Notes under the pieces: generated by a model
Told to the model about the DNA's origin: nothing
Seen by the model: only the letters and a program-made list of their open reading frames with translations
The model's database searches: none
Position numbers and translations under genes: made by a program
Part shown: one piece after another, positions 9,089 through 16,722 of the stretch
Layout: each line of letters begins with the position of its first letter
How positions within the stretch are numbered: position 1 is the first letter of the stretch
DNA from: 2-01-FULL-49-17 sp964553025
GTDB taxonomy: Bacteria; Patescibacteriota; Minisyncoccia; 2-02-FULL-40-12; GWA2-44-9
Assembly (NCBI GenBank): GCA_964553025.1
Contig: CAZKJF010000018.1
Span: 1-64,000, forward strand
Direction: 5' to 3'
DNA length: 64,000 nt

Positions 9089-9117
9089 CTTATACCCCAC
9101 TTTTTAAAAATAATCAA
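9089..9117 (-). promoter_or_regulatory. Promoter of the Cys-rich orphan gene
   Basis: Minus-strand TTGATT (9112-9117), 17-base spacer, TATAAG (9089-9094), followed 16 bases later by the ATG. The leader should be only about 10 bases and ends in GTTCTTT. Confidence 0.7.
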
Positions 9118-10226
9118 GATGTAATCTCCAAGATTTTTTTGTGGAAGGATGCGGCGGAAAATTTTGAAGCATGATCTTTGATCGCTGCCGGATCGTAATT
9201 GGAGTAATTCTCATTCAATCGGCGAATGCCGTCAGCCAGGCCTTCCGGAATCGGGTCGTCAAAAAACTCTCCAGTCATGCCTTCTAGAACAGTTTCCGTA
9301 GCGCCTCCTCGACGCAAGGCCAGAACCGGTTTGCCGAATGTCATAGCTTCGACGGCGGTAAGGCCGAAATCCTCCTCTTGGGGCATGATGAATGCCCGGC
9401 ACGATGAATAAATGGCGGCAAGCGTTACATCGTCCACTGAACGAAGAAAGGTAATATTTTTGCCGGCCAGCTGTCGAAGTTTTTTACGCGCCGGGCCATC
9501 CCCTACGATAACCAATGGATAGCCGAGCTTGTTGAACGCCTTGATTGCCACGCCAATATTCTTATACTCATACAGCCGCGCTACAATTAGGTAACACTCT
9601 TTCGGCACAGAATCTTTCTCTCCGCCAGGAATTCTATACGGTTCGGCGTGAGAAAGATTCTGTGCCGAAATTGATAGTTCAGTTGTAGGCGGATGAATGA
9701 CGATAGCCTCGCGGCGGTAATACTTTTTGATGCGGGCAGCGACGGTTTCGGAAATCGCCACAAATTGATCAACTCGGTCAGCGGCCGGCCGATCCCACAA
9801 TCGAAGCGCATGCTGAACCAGCCGCCCTGGCCACGAATTGTTTTCGGCCGCATATTCGGCATGCCGATCCCAGAGCTGGCGGCTCGGACTGTAGCAATAG
9901 CAGATATGCCGCGTTGAAGGCTTTAGGATAAGGCCTTTGGAAAAAATAACCGATGAAGAAATTACGGTATCAAACTCGCCCAGATCGAACGATTCAATCG
10001 CGACCGGCATCAGCAGGGCAATGAGCGGATACAATCGCGTAATAAGGGGAACTTTTTGCAGGAAACTCGGCCGGATATCGGCATCAGGCAGAAATTGGCG
10101 AACGAACGCCGGGCGATAGAACAGCGTGTAAATCGGCGCGGAAGGATATGTCCGATGCAGCTCCATCAAGACTCGCTCGGCGCCGGCCAGGTCTTTGATC
10201 CAATCGTGAACGATTGCCAGTTTCAT
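9114..10226 (-). CDS. Glycosyltransferase family 4
   Basis: This 370-aa GT-B enzyme begins MKLAIVHDWIKDLAGAERVL, the usual start of a GT4 clade that acts on lipid-linked or exopolysaccharide glycans. Further features are the SSSVIFSKGLI and CYCYSPSRQLWD motifs in the N-lobe, YLIVARLYEYKN at the C-lobe start, and the EX7E motif in EEDFGLTAVEAM (about 285-295). It is monocistronic, with a TATACT -10 (10235-10240) eight bases upstream of the ATG, and sits outside the large operon although its product probably serves the same surface glycan. Confidence 0.9.
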   Translation of the reverse strand: MKLAIVHDWIKDLAGAERVLMELHRTYPSAPIYTLFYRPAFVRQFLPDADIRPSFLQKVPLITRLYPLIALLMPVAIESFDLGEFDTVISSSVIFSKGLILKPSTRHICYCYSPSRQLWDRHAEYAAENNSWPGRLVQHALRLWDRPAADRVDQFVAISETVAARIKKYYRREAIVIHPPTTELSISAQNLSHAEPYRIPGGEKDSVPKECYLIVARLYEYKNIGVAIKAFNKLGYPLVIVGDGPARKKLRQLAGKNITFLRSVDDVTLAAIYSSCRAFIMPQEEDFGLTAVEAMTFGKPVLALRRGGATETVLEGMTGEFFDDPIPEGLADGIRRLNENYSNYDPAAIKDHASKFSAASFHKKILEITS

Positions 10227-10264
10227 TGGTTTTCAGTATAGCGAAAATAGCATCCTTTTCTAGC

Positions 10265-10292
10265 TTGATTTTAAAGAAAGTTTGGGTATAAT
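10265..10292 (+). promoter_or_regulatory. Promoter of the 105-aa orphan gene
   Basis: TTGATT (10265-10270), 16-base spacer, perfect TATAAT (10287-10292). Thirteen bases separate the -10 from the ATG at 10306, leaving a leader of about seven bases that ends AGTTCTTT. It lies back to back with the promoter of the GT4 gene. Confidence 0.8.
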
Positions 10293-10305
10293 ATAGAAGT
10301 TCTTT

Positions 10306-10623
10306 ATGGATACCTCGGGTATCGGTTTTCCGGATTGCCGCCGAACGTCGTTGATCGAGTTTATTTCTTTCTCCCGCGTCTGTCTGAATAATTTCAAGAG
10401 CAAGGACGCGCACATGCAAGAGGAGGCCCAAACGCGGCACCAAGAAGTCATCCAGCAGATATTCAGCGATACCGTGCCCGTGCTTGATACGCTGTTCATC
10501 AACCTGCTTGAACTGAAAGATATCTATTTGTCGCCGAAAGCGGAGAGCAAATATCGCTTGTTTCTGGAATTCGTCGCCAACCCCCAAGCCCTGCCCTTTC
10601 GTCCGGCACCGCCGCAAAAATGA
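10306..10623 (+). CDS. Small orphan protein of unknown function, 105 aa
   Basis: I do not recognise this protein. It has no signal peptide or membrane helix; the central part (about residues 35-90) is predicted by eye to be helical, with acidic and hydrophobic residues alternating (VLDTLFINLLELKDIY), and the tail is Pro-rich (FRPAPPQK). It is supported as a gene by a strong promoter immediately upstream, a terminator immediately downstream, and the GTTCTTT-ATG leader shared with three other orphans. The stop TGA touches the terminator stem. Confidence 0.65.
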   Translation: MDTSGIGFPDCRRTSLIEFISFSRVCLNNFKSKDAHMQEEAQTRHQEVIQQIFSDTVPVLDTLFINLLELKDIYLSPKAESKYRLFLEFVANPQALPFRPAPPQK

Positions 10624-10645
10624 AAAGCCCGCTTCGCGGGCTTTT
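10623..10645. terminator. Bidirectional terminator between the 105-aa orphan and mreB
   Basis: Perfect 10-bp stem (10623-10632/10636-10645) with A and T tracts on the two sides serves both converging genes. Confidence 0.9.
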
Positions 10646-10648
10646 AGA

Positions 10649-11656
10649 TTACGATCGGCGGGCCATGATGTTCTTCTTGTAGGCGTCGAGGTTTTCCAAG
10701 ACGATGCCGGTCCCGCGAGCCACGCAGAATAGCGGGTCGTCGGCGATGCGCGCTGGCACGCCGGTTACTTTGGTAATGAATACATCTATGTTTTTCAGCA
10801 ATGCGCCGCCGCCGGAGATAACGATCCCCTTATCCATAATATCCGAGCAGAGCTCGGGCGGCGTCACTTCGAGAACGCTTTTGACGATCTGGATGATCTC
10901 CCGCAGCTGATCGTGGAGCGCTTCGGTAATTTCATTGGAGGAAATTTCAATCGTTTGCGGATATCCGGTCGTAAGATCGCGGCCCTTGATGCTGATTTTT
11001 TCTTCGGCAGTCTGCTTCATGGCGCTTCCGATATTGATCTTGATCAATTCAGCTGTGCGTTCGCCGATCGCCAGGCTGTGCTTCTTTTTGATGTATTCAA
11101 CGATTGCTTGGTCGAATTTATTGCCGCCGATGCGGACGGATTGGGAACTGACGATGCCGCCCAGCGAGATCACGGCGAGTTCGGTCGTGCCGCCGCCGAT
11201 GTTGAGGATCATGTTGCCGGAAGCGCTGTCGATGGGGATTTTGGCGCCGATCGCAGCCAAGACAGGTTCTTTGACGAGATAGACGGCTTTTGCGCCAGCA
11301 TGGAGGGCCGCCTCGATTACGGCTCTCCGCTCCGTCGACGTGATTCCCGCCGGCACCGAAATTAAGACTTCGGGCTTCATGAAACTTAAAAACCCGCCGG
11401 CCTTTTTAATGAAATATTTGAGCATTGCGCCGGTGACGCGATAGTCGGCAATCGCTCCGTCTACGAGCGGCCGCGAAACGATGATGCTTTCCGGCGCACG
11501 GCCGATCATTTCTTTGGCTCCGTTGCCGACGGCTAGGATTTTATTGTCCAGCACCGAGATTGCTACCACTGAAGGTTCATTAATGACAATGCCCTTCTGG
11601 GGCACGAAGACGACGGTATTGGTTGTTCCCAAATCGATGCCGATACTCCTTGCCAT
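10649..11656 (-). CDS. mreB: Rod-shape-determining actin-like protein MreB
   Basis: MreB forms membrane-bound filaments that direct lateral cell-wall synthesis. The 335-aa length is standard. Phosphate-binding loop 1 is IGIDLGTTNTVVF (residues 5-17), followed by EPSVVAI, AVGNGAKEMIGR, RPLVDGAIADY, then ISVPAGITSTERRAV, the GGGTTELAVISLGGIV phosphate 2 motif, and VISGGGALLKNID near the C-terminus. All are typical of MreB rather than ParM or FtsA. No mreC/mreD follows; it is alone, and is divergent from the PEGA-domain gene. A candidate GATAAT -10 lies eight bases upstream of the ATG. Confidence 0.95.
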   Translation of the reverse strand: MARSIGIDLGTTNTVVFVPQKGIVINEPSVVAISVLDNKILAVGNGAKEMIGRAPESIIVSRPLVDGAIADYRVTGAMLKYFIKKAGGFLSFMKPEVLISVPAGITSTERRAVIEAALHAGAKAVYLVKEPVLAAIGAKIPIDSASGNMILNIGGGTTELAVISLGGIVSSQSVRIGGNKFDQAIVEYIKKKHSLAIGERTAELIKINIGSAMKQTAEEKISIKGRDLTTGYPQTIEISSNEITEALHDQLREIIQIVKSVLEVTPPELCSDIMDKGIVISGGGALLKNIDVFITKVTGVPARIADDPLFCVARGTGIVLENLDAYKKNIMARRS

Positions 11657-11718
11657 AGTAAAAAATTATCTCAATTACTCTAGCTTGTTTCGCCCTAGAA
11701 TGCAAATAAAGAGTGTGG

Positions 11719-11724
11719 TATAAT
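11719..11724 (+). promoter_or_regulatory. Extended -10 promoter of the PEGA-domain gene
   Basis: TGgTATAAT (TG at 11716-11717, hexamer 11719-11724) lies 18 bases before the ATG at 11743. No good -35 is seen, as is usual for extended -10 promoters. Confidence 0.7.
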
Positions 11725-11742
11725 AGTGTTCTAAGCTTTTCT

Positions 11743-12618
11743 ATGCACCGCACGACGCGCCGAATTATCTTCTACATTTGCCTTTGCATCTTTGTCGCCG
11801 TCAGTTACGTGGTTATTTTGTACGCCCAGGGCTATCGATACAGCTTTGCTGAAAGCCGATTTACCCGAACCGGAGCTTTAGACGTGAAAGTAAATACCCA
11901 AGCCCGAGTGTATATTGACGGCGAAGATCGGGGTGCAACTTCGTTTTTGAGCAACGTCGGCGGCGTCGACGGCCTTGTACCCGGTACCTATACGTTAAGC
12001 GTGCGCAAAGACGGCTACTCGGTTTGGCAGAAAAAAGTAACGATTGAGGAAGGGTTCGTTCAGCATTTTCCGCATGTGTTGATTTTGCCGCAAACGGGGC
12101 AAGATGCGGAGAATGTCCGCCAGGAAATTACCGCCTTGCTGTATCCTCCGATACCGTCGCCGACTGCTTCCGCTTCGGCCTCGCCGGGTATTTCTCCTTC
12201 CAAAACGCCGAAACCGACTGCAACCAAAAAACCGACGATCTCGCCCAGTCCCACTGCCACGCCGTATCCTTCAGCCCCCTTCTTTATTGATAAAAATACG
12301 CTCTATGTCCAAGGCTCGGATCAGCCTCAAGCTATCGCCCAAAACGTCTCCACCGCGTATCTTTCAGATGATCATCAAAAAGTAATGTGGATTTCGGGCG
12401 GACAGGTGTGGGTGTATTGGATTTCCGCTGCCGATTATCAGCCGTTCCATGAAGCCGGCGACATCGCGATGATCGCCAGTTTTAAGTCCTCAATCAAAGC
12501 TATTGCCTGGTTTCGGGATAGCGATCATATCGTCGCCGATATTGGGACAAGCGTCAGCCCGCTCTATAAGATCGTTGAACTTGATACGCGCGGCGGCTTG
12601 AATACTATCAGCTATTAG
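11743..12618 (+). CDS. Membrane-anchored PEGA-domain surface protein
   Basis: The product is 291 aa from the ATG at 11743 (an earlier ATG at 11713 would precede the promoter). It has an N-terminal membrane anchor (IIFYICLCIFVAVSYVVIL, about residues 7-25), then a PEGA domain (about 48-105: ALDVKVNTQARVYIDGEDRG, LVPGTYTLSVRKDGY), a Ser/Pro/Thr-rich linker (about 135-185) and a C-terminal beta-rich region that resembles a partial beta-propeller (KVMWISGGQVWVYWI). PEGA domains are found in surface-layer and cell-wall proteins. Function is unknown; an extracellular location is inferred from the anchor and linker. Confidence 0.82.
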   Translation: MHRTTRRIIFYICLCIFVAVSYVVILYAQGYRYSFAESRFTRTGALDVKVNTQARVYIDGEDRGATSFLSNVGGVDGLVPGTYTLSVRKDGYSVWQKKVTIEEGFVQHFPHVLILPQTGQDAENVRQEITALLYPPIPSPTASASASPGISPSKTPKPTATKKPTISPSPTATPYPSAPFFIDKNTLYVQGSDQPQAIAQNVSTAYLSDDHQKVMWISGGQVWVYWISAADYQPFHEAGDIAMIASFKSSIKAIAWFRDSDHIVADIGTSVSPLYKIVELDTRGGLNTISY

Positions 12619-12630
12619 GTTTGCTGCTGT

Positions 12631-12668
12631 CCATCAGAAAAGGACCCGTACGGGTCCTTTTCTGATGG
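12631..12668. terminator. Bidirectional terminator between the PEGA gene and rpsI
   Basis: A perfect 19-bp palindrome centred at 12649/12650 with A-rich and T-rich flanks. It ends the PEGA gene on the plus strand and the ribosomal operon on the minus strand. Confidence 0.9.
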
Positions 12669-12682
12669 AGACTGGCGGCTTG

Positions 12683-13231
12683 TTAGCGCTTGTTCCACTG
12701 CGGAGACTTTCGGGCTTTCTTGAGGCCGTACTTGCGGCGCTCTTTGGCGCGCGGATCGCGCATCAGGAATTGAGATTTCTTGAGCTTCTTGCGGAAGTTC
12801 AGATCGAATAACACCAAGGCACGAGCGATGCCGTGTTTAATGGCACCGGCTTGGCCGGCAATGCCGCCGCCGTTGACGACGACGGTCGCTTTGAAGCGAT
12901 TCAGTGATTTGAGTTTGCGAAGCGGCGATTCAACGATGTATTGCAAATTCACGTCCGAGAAATAGTCAGTGTAGTTCTTGTCGTTCACCGTAACCAGAGC
13001 TTTCTCTTCGTCGGCGGCATCAGTTGATTTTTTGGTAAATAATCGGACGCGGGCGATCGATTCCTTGCGGCGGCCGACGGCTTCATAGTATTTCTCTTTG
13101 CCGCCTTTAGCGTCAGTATCGGCTTCGAATACGGGCGCGGCTGCATCCATGTCGGAATCAACGATAACTTCTTCGACCTCTTTCTTGGCCGGAGTCAGTT
13201 TTTTGGGTTGTGCGGGTTTGCGGGGTGGCAT
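12683..13231 (-). CDS. rpsI: 30S ribosomal protein S9 with N-terminal extension
   Basis: S9 contacts the P-site tRNA through its C-terminal Lys/Arg tail. The core (from KYYEAVGRRKESIARVRLF at about residue 46) is standard and ends SPQWNKR, a variant of the usual tail (YSKR in E. coli). Ahead of it is an extension of about 45 residues that begins Lys/Pro-rich and turns acidic (EVEEVIVDSDMDAAAPVFEADTD), so the protein is 182 aa instead of about 130. It is the last gene of the translation operon, two bases after rplM. Confidence 0.95.
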   Translation of the reverse strand: MPPRKPAQPKKLTPAKKEVEEVIVDSDMDAAAPVFEADTDAKGGKEKYYEAVGRRKESIARVRLFTKKSTDAADEEKALVTVNDKNYTDYFSDVNLQYIVESPLRKLKSLNRFKATVVVNGGGIAGQAGAIKHGIARALVLFDLNFRKKLKKSQFLMRDPRAKERRKYGLKKARKSPQWNKR

Positions 13232-13233
13232 GA

Positions 13234-13575
13234 TTATTTAACTTTCAAATTCTTGATGATTTTATCGCGAGTTTTGTTTTTCGGCAACATCCGATAGACG
13301 ACATGGCGCAAAACTTCGGCCGGCGATTTTTCCCAGCGCTGACCAAGCGTGCGGGCGCTGATGCCGCTGTGATAGCCAGAATAGCGATAATACATTTTAT
13401 TGTTGAGCTTGTCGCCGGTAAATCGGGCCTTGTCGAGGTTCTTCACGTGGACTTCGATCTGCGGAGTCTGATGAGGCGTATAGGCCGGCGTGTGCTTGCC
13501 GCGCAAAACACTCGCCGCTTCGGTGGCAACGCGACCCAGTGCTTTATTTGTTGCGTCGATTTCGTACGTAGTCAT
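13234..13575 (-). CDS. rplM: 50S ribosomal protein L13 (short)
   Basis: L13 is an early-assembly protein of the 50S subunit. The 113-aa product starts MTTYEIDATNKALGRVATEAA, corresponding to the point in E. coli L13 about 17 residues in, and ends MLPKNKTRDKIIKNLKVK, lacking the C-terminal 15-20 residues of the usual 142-aa protein. The rRNA-binding core (RGKHTPAYTPH, YYRYSGYHSG) is intact. Spacing of two bases to both neighbours shows it is inside the operon. Confidence 0.95.
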   Translation of the reverse strand: MTTYEIDATNKALGRVATEAASVLRGKHTPAYTPHQTPQIEVHVKNLDKARFTGDKLNNKMYYRYSGYHSGISARTLGQRWEKSPAEVLRHVVYRMLPKNKTRDKIIKNLKVK

Positions 13576-13577
13576 GG

Positions 13578-13925
13578 TTATTTCACAAGCTGAATTAAGG
13601 CCATTTCTGCGCCATCGCTTTTGCGCTGGCCGAGGCGGATGATGCGGGTGTATCCGCCGGCGCGGCTTGCCTGATCTCTGGCGATCTCATTCATTAATTT
13701 TTGAACGGCCTTCGGTCCCAATTCGGCTGCCAGTTCGCGACGGGCATTCAAATTCTGGCGTTTGGCGAGGGTGATCAAGCGGGCGATCTCTTTGGTCAAA
13801 GATTTGGCTTTGGCTTCGGTAGTTTTGATCTGGCCATGATCAATCAGCGCCGTTGCCAGCGATTTATAGAGTGCGTTGCGGAGATTGCGCTCACGGCCGA
13901 ATTTTCGATGATTTCCTCGTCGCAT
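13578..13925 (-). CDS. rplQ: 50S ribosomal protein L17
   Basis: L17 lies near the exit of the peptide tunnel. The 115-aa product has the family start MRRGNHRKFGRERNLRNALYK, an ATALIDHGQIKTTEAKAK segment, and ends GYTRIIRLGQRKSDGAEMALIQL, the conserved C-terminal motif. Length is normal. It follows rpoA by three bases, the usual alpha-operon order. Confidence 0.97.
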   Translation of the reverse strand: MRRGNHRKFGRERNLRNALYKSLATALIDHGQIKTTEAKAKSLTKEIARLITLAKRQNLNARRELAAELGPKAVQKLMNEIARDQASRAGGYTRIIRLGQRKSDGAEMALIQLVK

Positions 13926-13928
13926 GGT

Positions 13929-14666
13929 TTATTTGGTTTTCTTTTTGGTCGCTGCTGTAGACGGTTTCTTTTCTTTGACTTCCGGAATGGCGACATCGGA
14001 GACGGCTTTAAAATGATCGATTAAAATTTCAGCGGATTTCTTGAGGGCCAATTCCGGTTCCAGCGAACCGTCGGTTTCAATTTCCATCGTAATCTTGTTG
14101 AAATCAATGCGCTGGCCGACGCGGACGTCTTCGATTTTGAAGTTAACCAATCGGACCGGCGAGAAAGCAGCATCAATGGCGATGACCCCGATGGCGAGTT
14201 TTTCCTTCTGGCGCTGTTCAACAGGAACATAGCCGACGCCGCGTTCAACGTCGATCTCCATCGAGAATTCAGTTTTCTTGTCGGTAATCGTGGCAATATG
14301 CTGATCTTTATTAATGACTTCCACGTCCGGCGTGGTTTTGATATCAGCGGCGGTAACGGCTTTTTCGCCTTTGACTTCGAGCGTAAGCTTGGCCGACGCT
14401 TCCCCGTGCAATTTAAAACGGATCTTCTTAAGATTCAAAATAATTTCGATCACGTCTTCCAGGACGCCGGGCATGCTTGAGAATTCATGGTCAACTCCTT
14501 TGATCTTGACCGAAGTGATTGCCGCGCCTTCCAAAGATGACAACAGCACGCGTCGAAGCGGATTGGCGATCGTTGCACCGTAGCCGGGCATCAGCGGTCC
14601 GATTTCGATCGTGGCCTTGCTGCCCTCTTTAGCGATTACTTTGATTGTATCCGGTAACTGTATCAT
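13929..14666 (-). CDS. rpoA: RNA polymerase alpha subunit lacking the C-terminal domain
   Basis: The product is 245 aa, against about 310-330 for most bacteria. The N-terminal domain for dimerisation and assembly is complete: GYGATIANPLRRVLLSSLEGAAI, the insert domain, GYVPVEQR, and SLEPELALKKSAEILIDHF at its end. After this only a basic tail (VKEKKPSTAATKKKTK) follows, so the helix-hairpin-helix domain that binds UP elements and activators is absent. The stop is followed directly by rplQ in the normal place, so this is not a frameshift at a boundary that I can see. Upstream are 54 bases with no gene. Confidence 0.95.
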   Translation of the reverse strand: MIQLPDTIKVIAKEGSKATIEIGPLMPGYGATIANPLRRVLLSSLEGAAITSVKIKGVDHEFSSMPGVLEDVIEIILNLKKIRFKLHGEASAKLTLEVKGEKAVTAADIKTTPDVEVINKDQHIATITDKKTEFSMEIDVERGVGYVPVEQRQKEKLAIGVIAIDAAFSPVRLVNFKIEDVRVGQRIDFNKITMEIETDGSLEPELALKKSAEILIDHFKAVSDVAIPEVKEKKPSTAATKKKTK

Positions 14667-14720
14667 GGATTTGAGCTGGTATATGGATTAGTAATCTCGC
14701 ATATATCCGCTTGTTATATT

Positions 14721-15356
14721 TTAACGGGAATAAAACTCGATTATGGCTTGCAAGTCGTTGACGCCGATACCGCTTTCTTCGGGGGTCGTCATGCCTTTCA
14801 CCGTCGCCGTCATCGTCTCTTTCTTTAATTCAATCCAGCTTGGCGCATCATACTTCGCCAGCCACTGCGGGACAAGATTCGTAAAGTAAGCGGCTTTTCG
14901 GCTTCCTTCTCGAACGGTAATGACATCGCCGATGCGGACACGGAAAGACGGAATATTGACCTTCTCGCCGTTGACCAGGATATGGCCGTGATTGACGATC
15001 TGGCGAGCTTGGTCGCGAGACTGGGCAAGACCCATGCGGAAAACGACATTATCCAGGCGGTGCTCAAAGGCATTCAAAATGGTGCTGTAGGGTTCCTTTT
15101 TGGTGGCAACGGCTTTTTTGATATAGGCCTTGAACTGTTTTTCCAGCAAGCGATAGATGTTCTTTACCTTTTGCTTGGACTTCAGCTGGATTGCGTATTC
15201 GGAAGGCTTGCGGGAAGGTTTGCGGCCGTTAATACCCGGCGGATACGGTTTTTTGGTAATGGCAGTTTTGCCGTTTTGAGAACGTTCACCCTTGATGAGA
15301 ATTTTCTCACCGATTCGTCGTTCTATTTTTTCTTTTGGTCCTGTATAGCGTGCCAT
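14721..15356 (-). CDS. rpsD: 30S ribosomal protein S4
   Basis: S4 is the primary 16S rRNA-binding assembly protein at the mRNA entry site. The 211-aa protein starts MARYTGPKEKIERRIGEKIL, lacks the N-terminal zinc cysteines, and has an S4 domain with LDNVVFRMGLAQSRDQARQ and VNHGHILVNGEKVNIPSFRV. The C-terminus carries an extension region (TMTATVKGMTTPEESGIG) before LQAIIEFYSR. It is in the alpha-operon order, ten bases after rpsK. Confidence 0.97.
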   Translation of the reverse strand: MARYTGPKEKIERRIGEKILIKGERSQNGKTAITKKPYPPGINGRKPSRKPSEYAIQLKSKQKVKNIYRLLEKQFKAYIKKAVATKKEPYSTILNAFEHRLDNVVFRMGLAQSRDQARQIVNHGHILVNGEKVNIPSFRVRIGDVITVREGSRKAAYFTNLVPQWLAKYDAPSWIELKKETMTATVKGMTTPEESGIGVNDLQAIIEFYSR

Positions 15357-15365
15357 AGTGTGTGA

Positions 15366-15806
15366 TTATACGCGGCGCGGTTTCTTGCGTCGGACGCCGT
15401 TGTGGGCGATTGGCGTGTTATCCTGGATGGACATTACGTTCAAACCGCTGCCCGCGAGTCCGCGGATCGCGGACTCGCGGCCCGGCCCGACGCCTTTCAC
15501 GACGATTTTAATATTTTGCAGATTATATTTCTTGGCCTTTTCGAGGCAATCCTTTGCTACTAGGTTTGCGGCATACGGAGTGGATTTCTTAGTACCCTTG
15601 AAGCCCAAAAGACCGGCTGAAGACCAGGAAATAATCTGGCCCTTGCTGTCGCCGATAGCGATAAGCGTGTTGTTGTATGAAACGTTGATATGAGCGGTCC
15701 CGTTCAAAACCTGCTTCTTGGAAGAAGCCTTCTTGGGAGCTTCGGCGACCGCCGGAGTTTCCGCGGCCGGAGCGTCTGTTTTCGTGATTAATTTATTCTT
15801 TCCCAT
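15366..15806 (-). CDS. rpsK: 30S ribosomal protein S11
   Basis: S11 forms the platform of the small subunit near the mRNA exit. The 146-aa product has an Ala/Lys/Pro-rich N-terminal extension (about 30 residues) followed by the conserved core: GTAHINVSYNNTLIAIGD, SSAGLLGFKGTKKSTPYAA, VKGVGPGRESAIRGL and the C-terminus HNGVRRKKPRRV. The start ATG at 15804-15806 fits the 15-base gap after rpsM. Confidence 0.97.
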   Translation of the reverse strand: MGKNKLITKTDAPAAETPAVAEAPKKASSKKQVLNGTAHINVSYNNTLIAIGDSKGQIISWSSAGLLGFKGTKKSTPYAANLVAKDCLEKAKKYNLQNIKIVVKGVGPGRESAIRGLAGSGLNVMSIQDNTPIAHNGVRRKKPRRV

Positions 15807-15821
15807 GTGTTTGAATCAGGT

Positions 15822-16208
15822 TTATGTCTTTTCAGCTGACGGTTTGCGACCCGAACCCATTGTCTTGCGGACGTTGCCGCGCGTGGTGCGGGAGTTGGTC
15901 TTGGTGCGGCCATGGAGCGGGAGACGACGCGCGTGGCGGACGCCTTTCCAAGCCCCGATTTCCTTGAGGCGTTTGACATTCTGGCTGATCTCTCGGCGCA
16001 GATCGCCTTCCACGCGATAGCCCTTTTCGATGATTTTTTGAATTTTATTCAATTCCTCGGCGGTCAAATCTTTGGCGCGCTTGTCGAGGTCAATGCCGGC
16101 CGAGCGGAGAATTACCGTCGCAGCCGTGTGGCCAATACCGTATAAATACGGCAAGGCGTACTCGATCTTCTTATTATCCGGAATATTGATACCGAGAATT
16201 CGTGGCAT
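15822..16208 (-). CDS. rpsM: 30S ribosomal protein S13
   Basis: S13 sits in the head of the 30S subunit and contacts the 50S subunit and P-site tRNA. The 128-aa product starts MPRILGINIPDNKKIEYAL and has YGIG, LNKIQKIIEKGYRVEGDLR, and the RHARRLPLHGRTKTNSRT block with a Lys/Arg-rich tail ending PSAEKT. All are standard. It follows rpmJ by four bases. Confidence 0.97.
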   Translation of the reverse strand: MPRILGINIPDNKKIEYALPYLYGIGHTAATVILRSAGIDLDKRAKDLTAEELNKIQKIIEKGYRVEGDLRREISQNVKRLKEIGAWKGVRHARRLPLHGRTKTNSRTTRGNVRKTMGSGRKPSAEKT

Positions 16209-16212
16209 GGAT

Positions 16213-16326
16213 TTAACCTTGGCGCTGCTTATGTTTGGGATTTTTGCACACGCAATACAGGCGTCCCTTGCGGCGCACTAACTTGCAGTTATTGCACATG
16301 GGTTTTACTGATGCGCGTACTTTCAT
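16213..16326 (-). CDS. rpmJ: 50S ribosomal protein L36 (zinc-binding form)
   Basis: This 37-codon gene starts MKVRASVKPMCNNCKLV and ends HKQRQG. Cys-11, Cys-14, Cys-27 and His-32 form the C-x2-C-x12-C-x4-H zinc site of the C+ form of L36. It lies between infA (five bases upstream) and rpsM (four bases downstream), the canonical position. Confidence 0.96.
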   Translation of the reverse strand: MKVRASVKPMCNNCKLVRRKGRLYCVCKNPKHKQRQG

Positions 16327-16331
16327 CTCAA

Positions 16332-16553
16332 TTAATTGCGATATACGATCCGGCCCCGCTGTCCGTCCGGAGAAAGCTCCATGGTAACGCGATCGCCGAT
16401 CATCACTTTAATATAATTCATCCGCATTTTACCCGCCAGGTATGCCAATACTTCCCGGCCATCCTCGAGCTGGACTTTAAAAGTCGTATCGGGGAGAGCT
16501 TCGATAATAATGCCATTGATCTTTTCTTTTTGCGGGTTTTGTTGGCTTGGCAC
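16332..16553 (-). CDS. infA: Translation initiation factor IF-1
   Basis: IF-1 binds the 30S A site during initiation. The OB-fold core runs from KEKINGIIIEALPDTTFKV to RGRIVYRN. From the GTG at 16551-16553 the product is 73 aa, matching the family (about 72). An in-frame GTG at 16622 would give 96 aa with an unrelated 23-residue extension; I prefer the shorter form on length, but neither start has a clear Shine-Dalgarno sequence. It is the first gene of the operon infA-rpmJ-rpsM-rpsK-rpsD-rpoA-rplQ-rplM-rpsI. Confidence 0.88.
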   Translation of the reverse strand: MPSQQNPQKEKINGIIIEALPDTTFKVQLEDGREVLAYLAGKMRMNYIKVMIGDRVTMELSPDGQRGRIVYRN

Positions 16554-16655
16554 CGTGGGTGTATGGCTCTTTAAAAAAGAAAGGCCATCATGCGTGGTGG
16601 CTCTGGTAACGGGGGCCGCCACTTAGTAATCATGGGTCCCGTGGAGAAACTCTTG

Positions 16656-16682
16656 CCTGGAGGCCGTTATTTCAACTCCAGT
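16656..16682 (-). promoter_or_regulatory. Hairpin at the 5' end of the infA operon leader
   Basis: The six-base arms CTGGAG/CTCCAG enclose 15 bases right after the -10 element, so the transcript should begin within or next to this hairpin. It could protect the mRNA 5' end or regulate infA; that is inference. Confidence 0.45.
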
Positions 16683-16711
16683 ATCTTAGCAAATAGGCCA
16701 TTTTCTGTCAA
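16683..16711 (-). promoter_or_regulatory. Promoter of the infA-rpsI translation operon
   Basis: Minus-strand TTGACA (16706-16711, consensus), 17-base spacer, TAAGAT (16683-16688). This is among the best promoters in the window. The predicted leader is 50-120 bases, unlike the leaderless genes elsewhere. Confidence 0.85.
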
Positions 16712-16722
16712 TGGGGATATCG

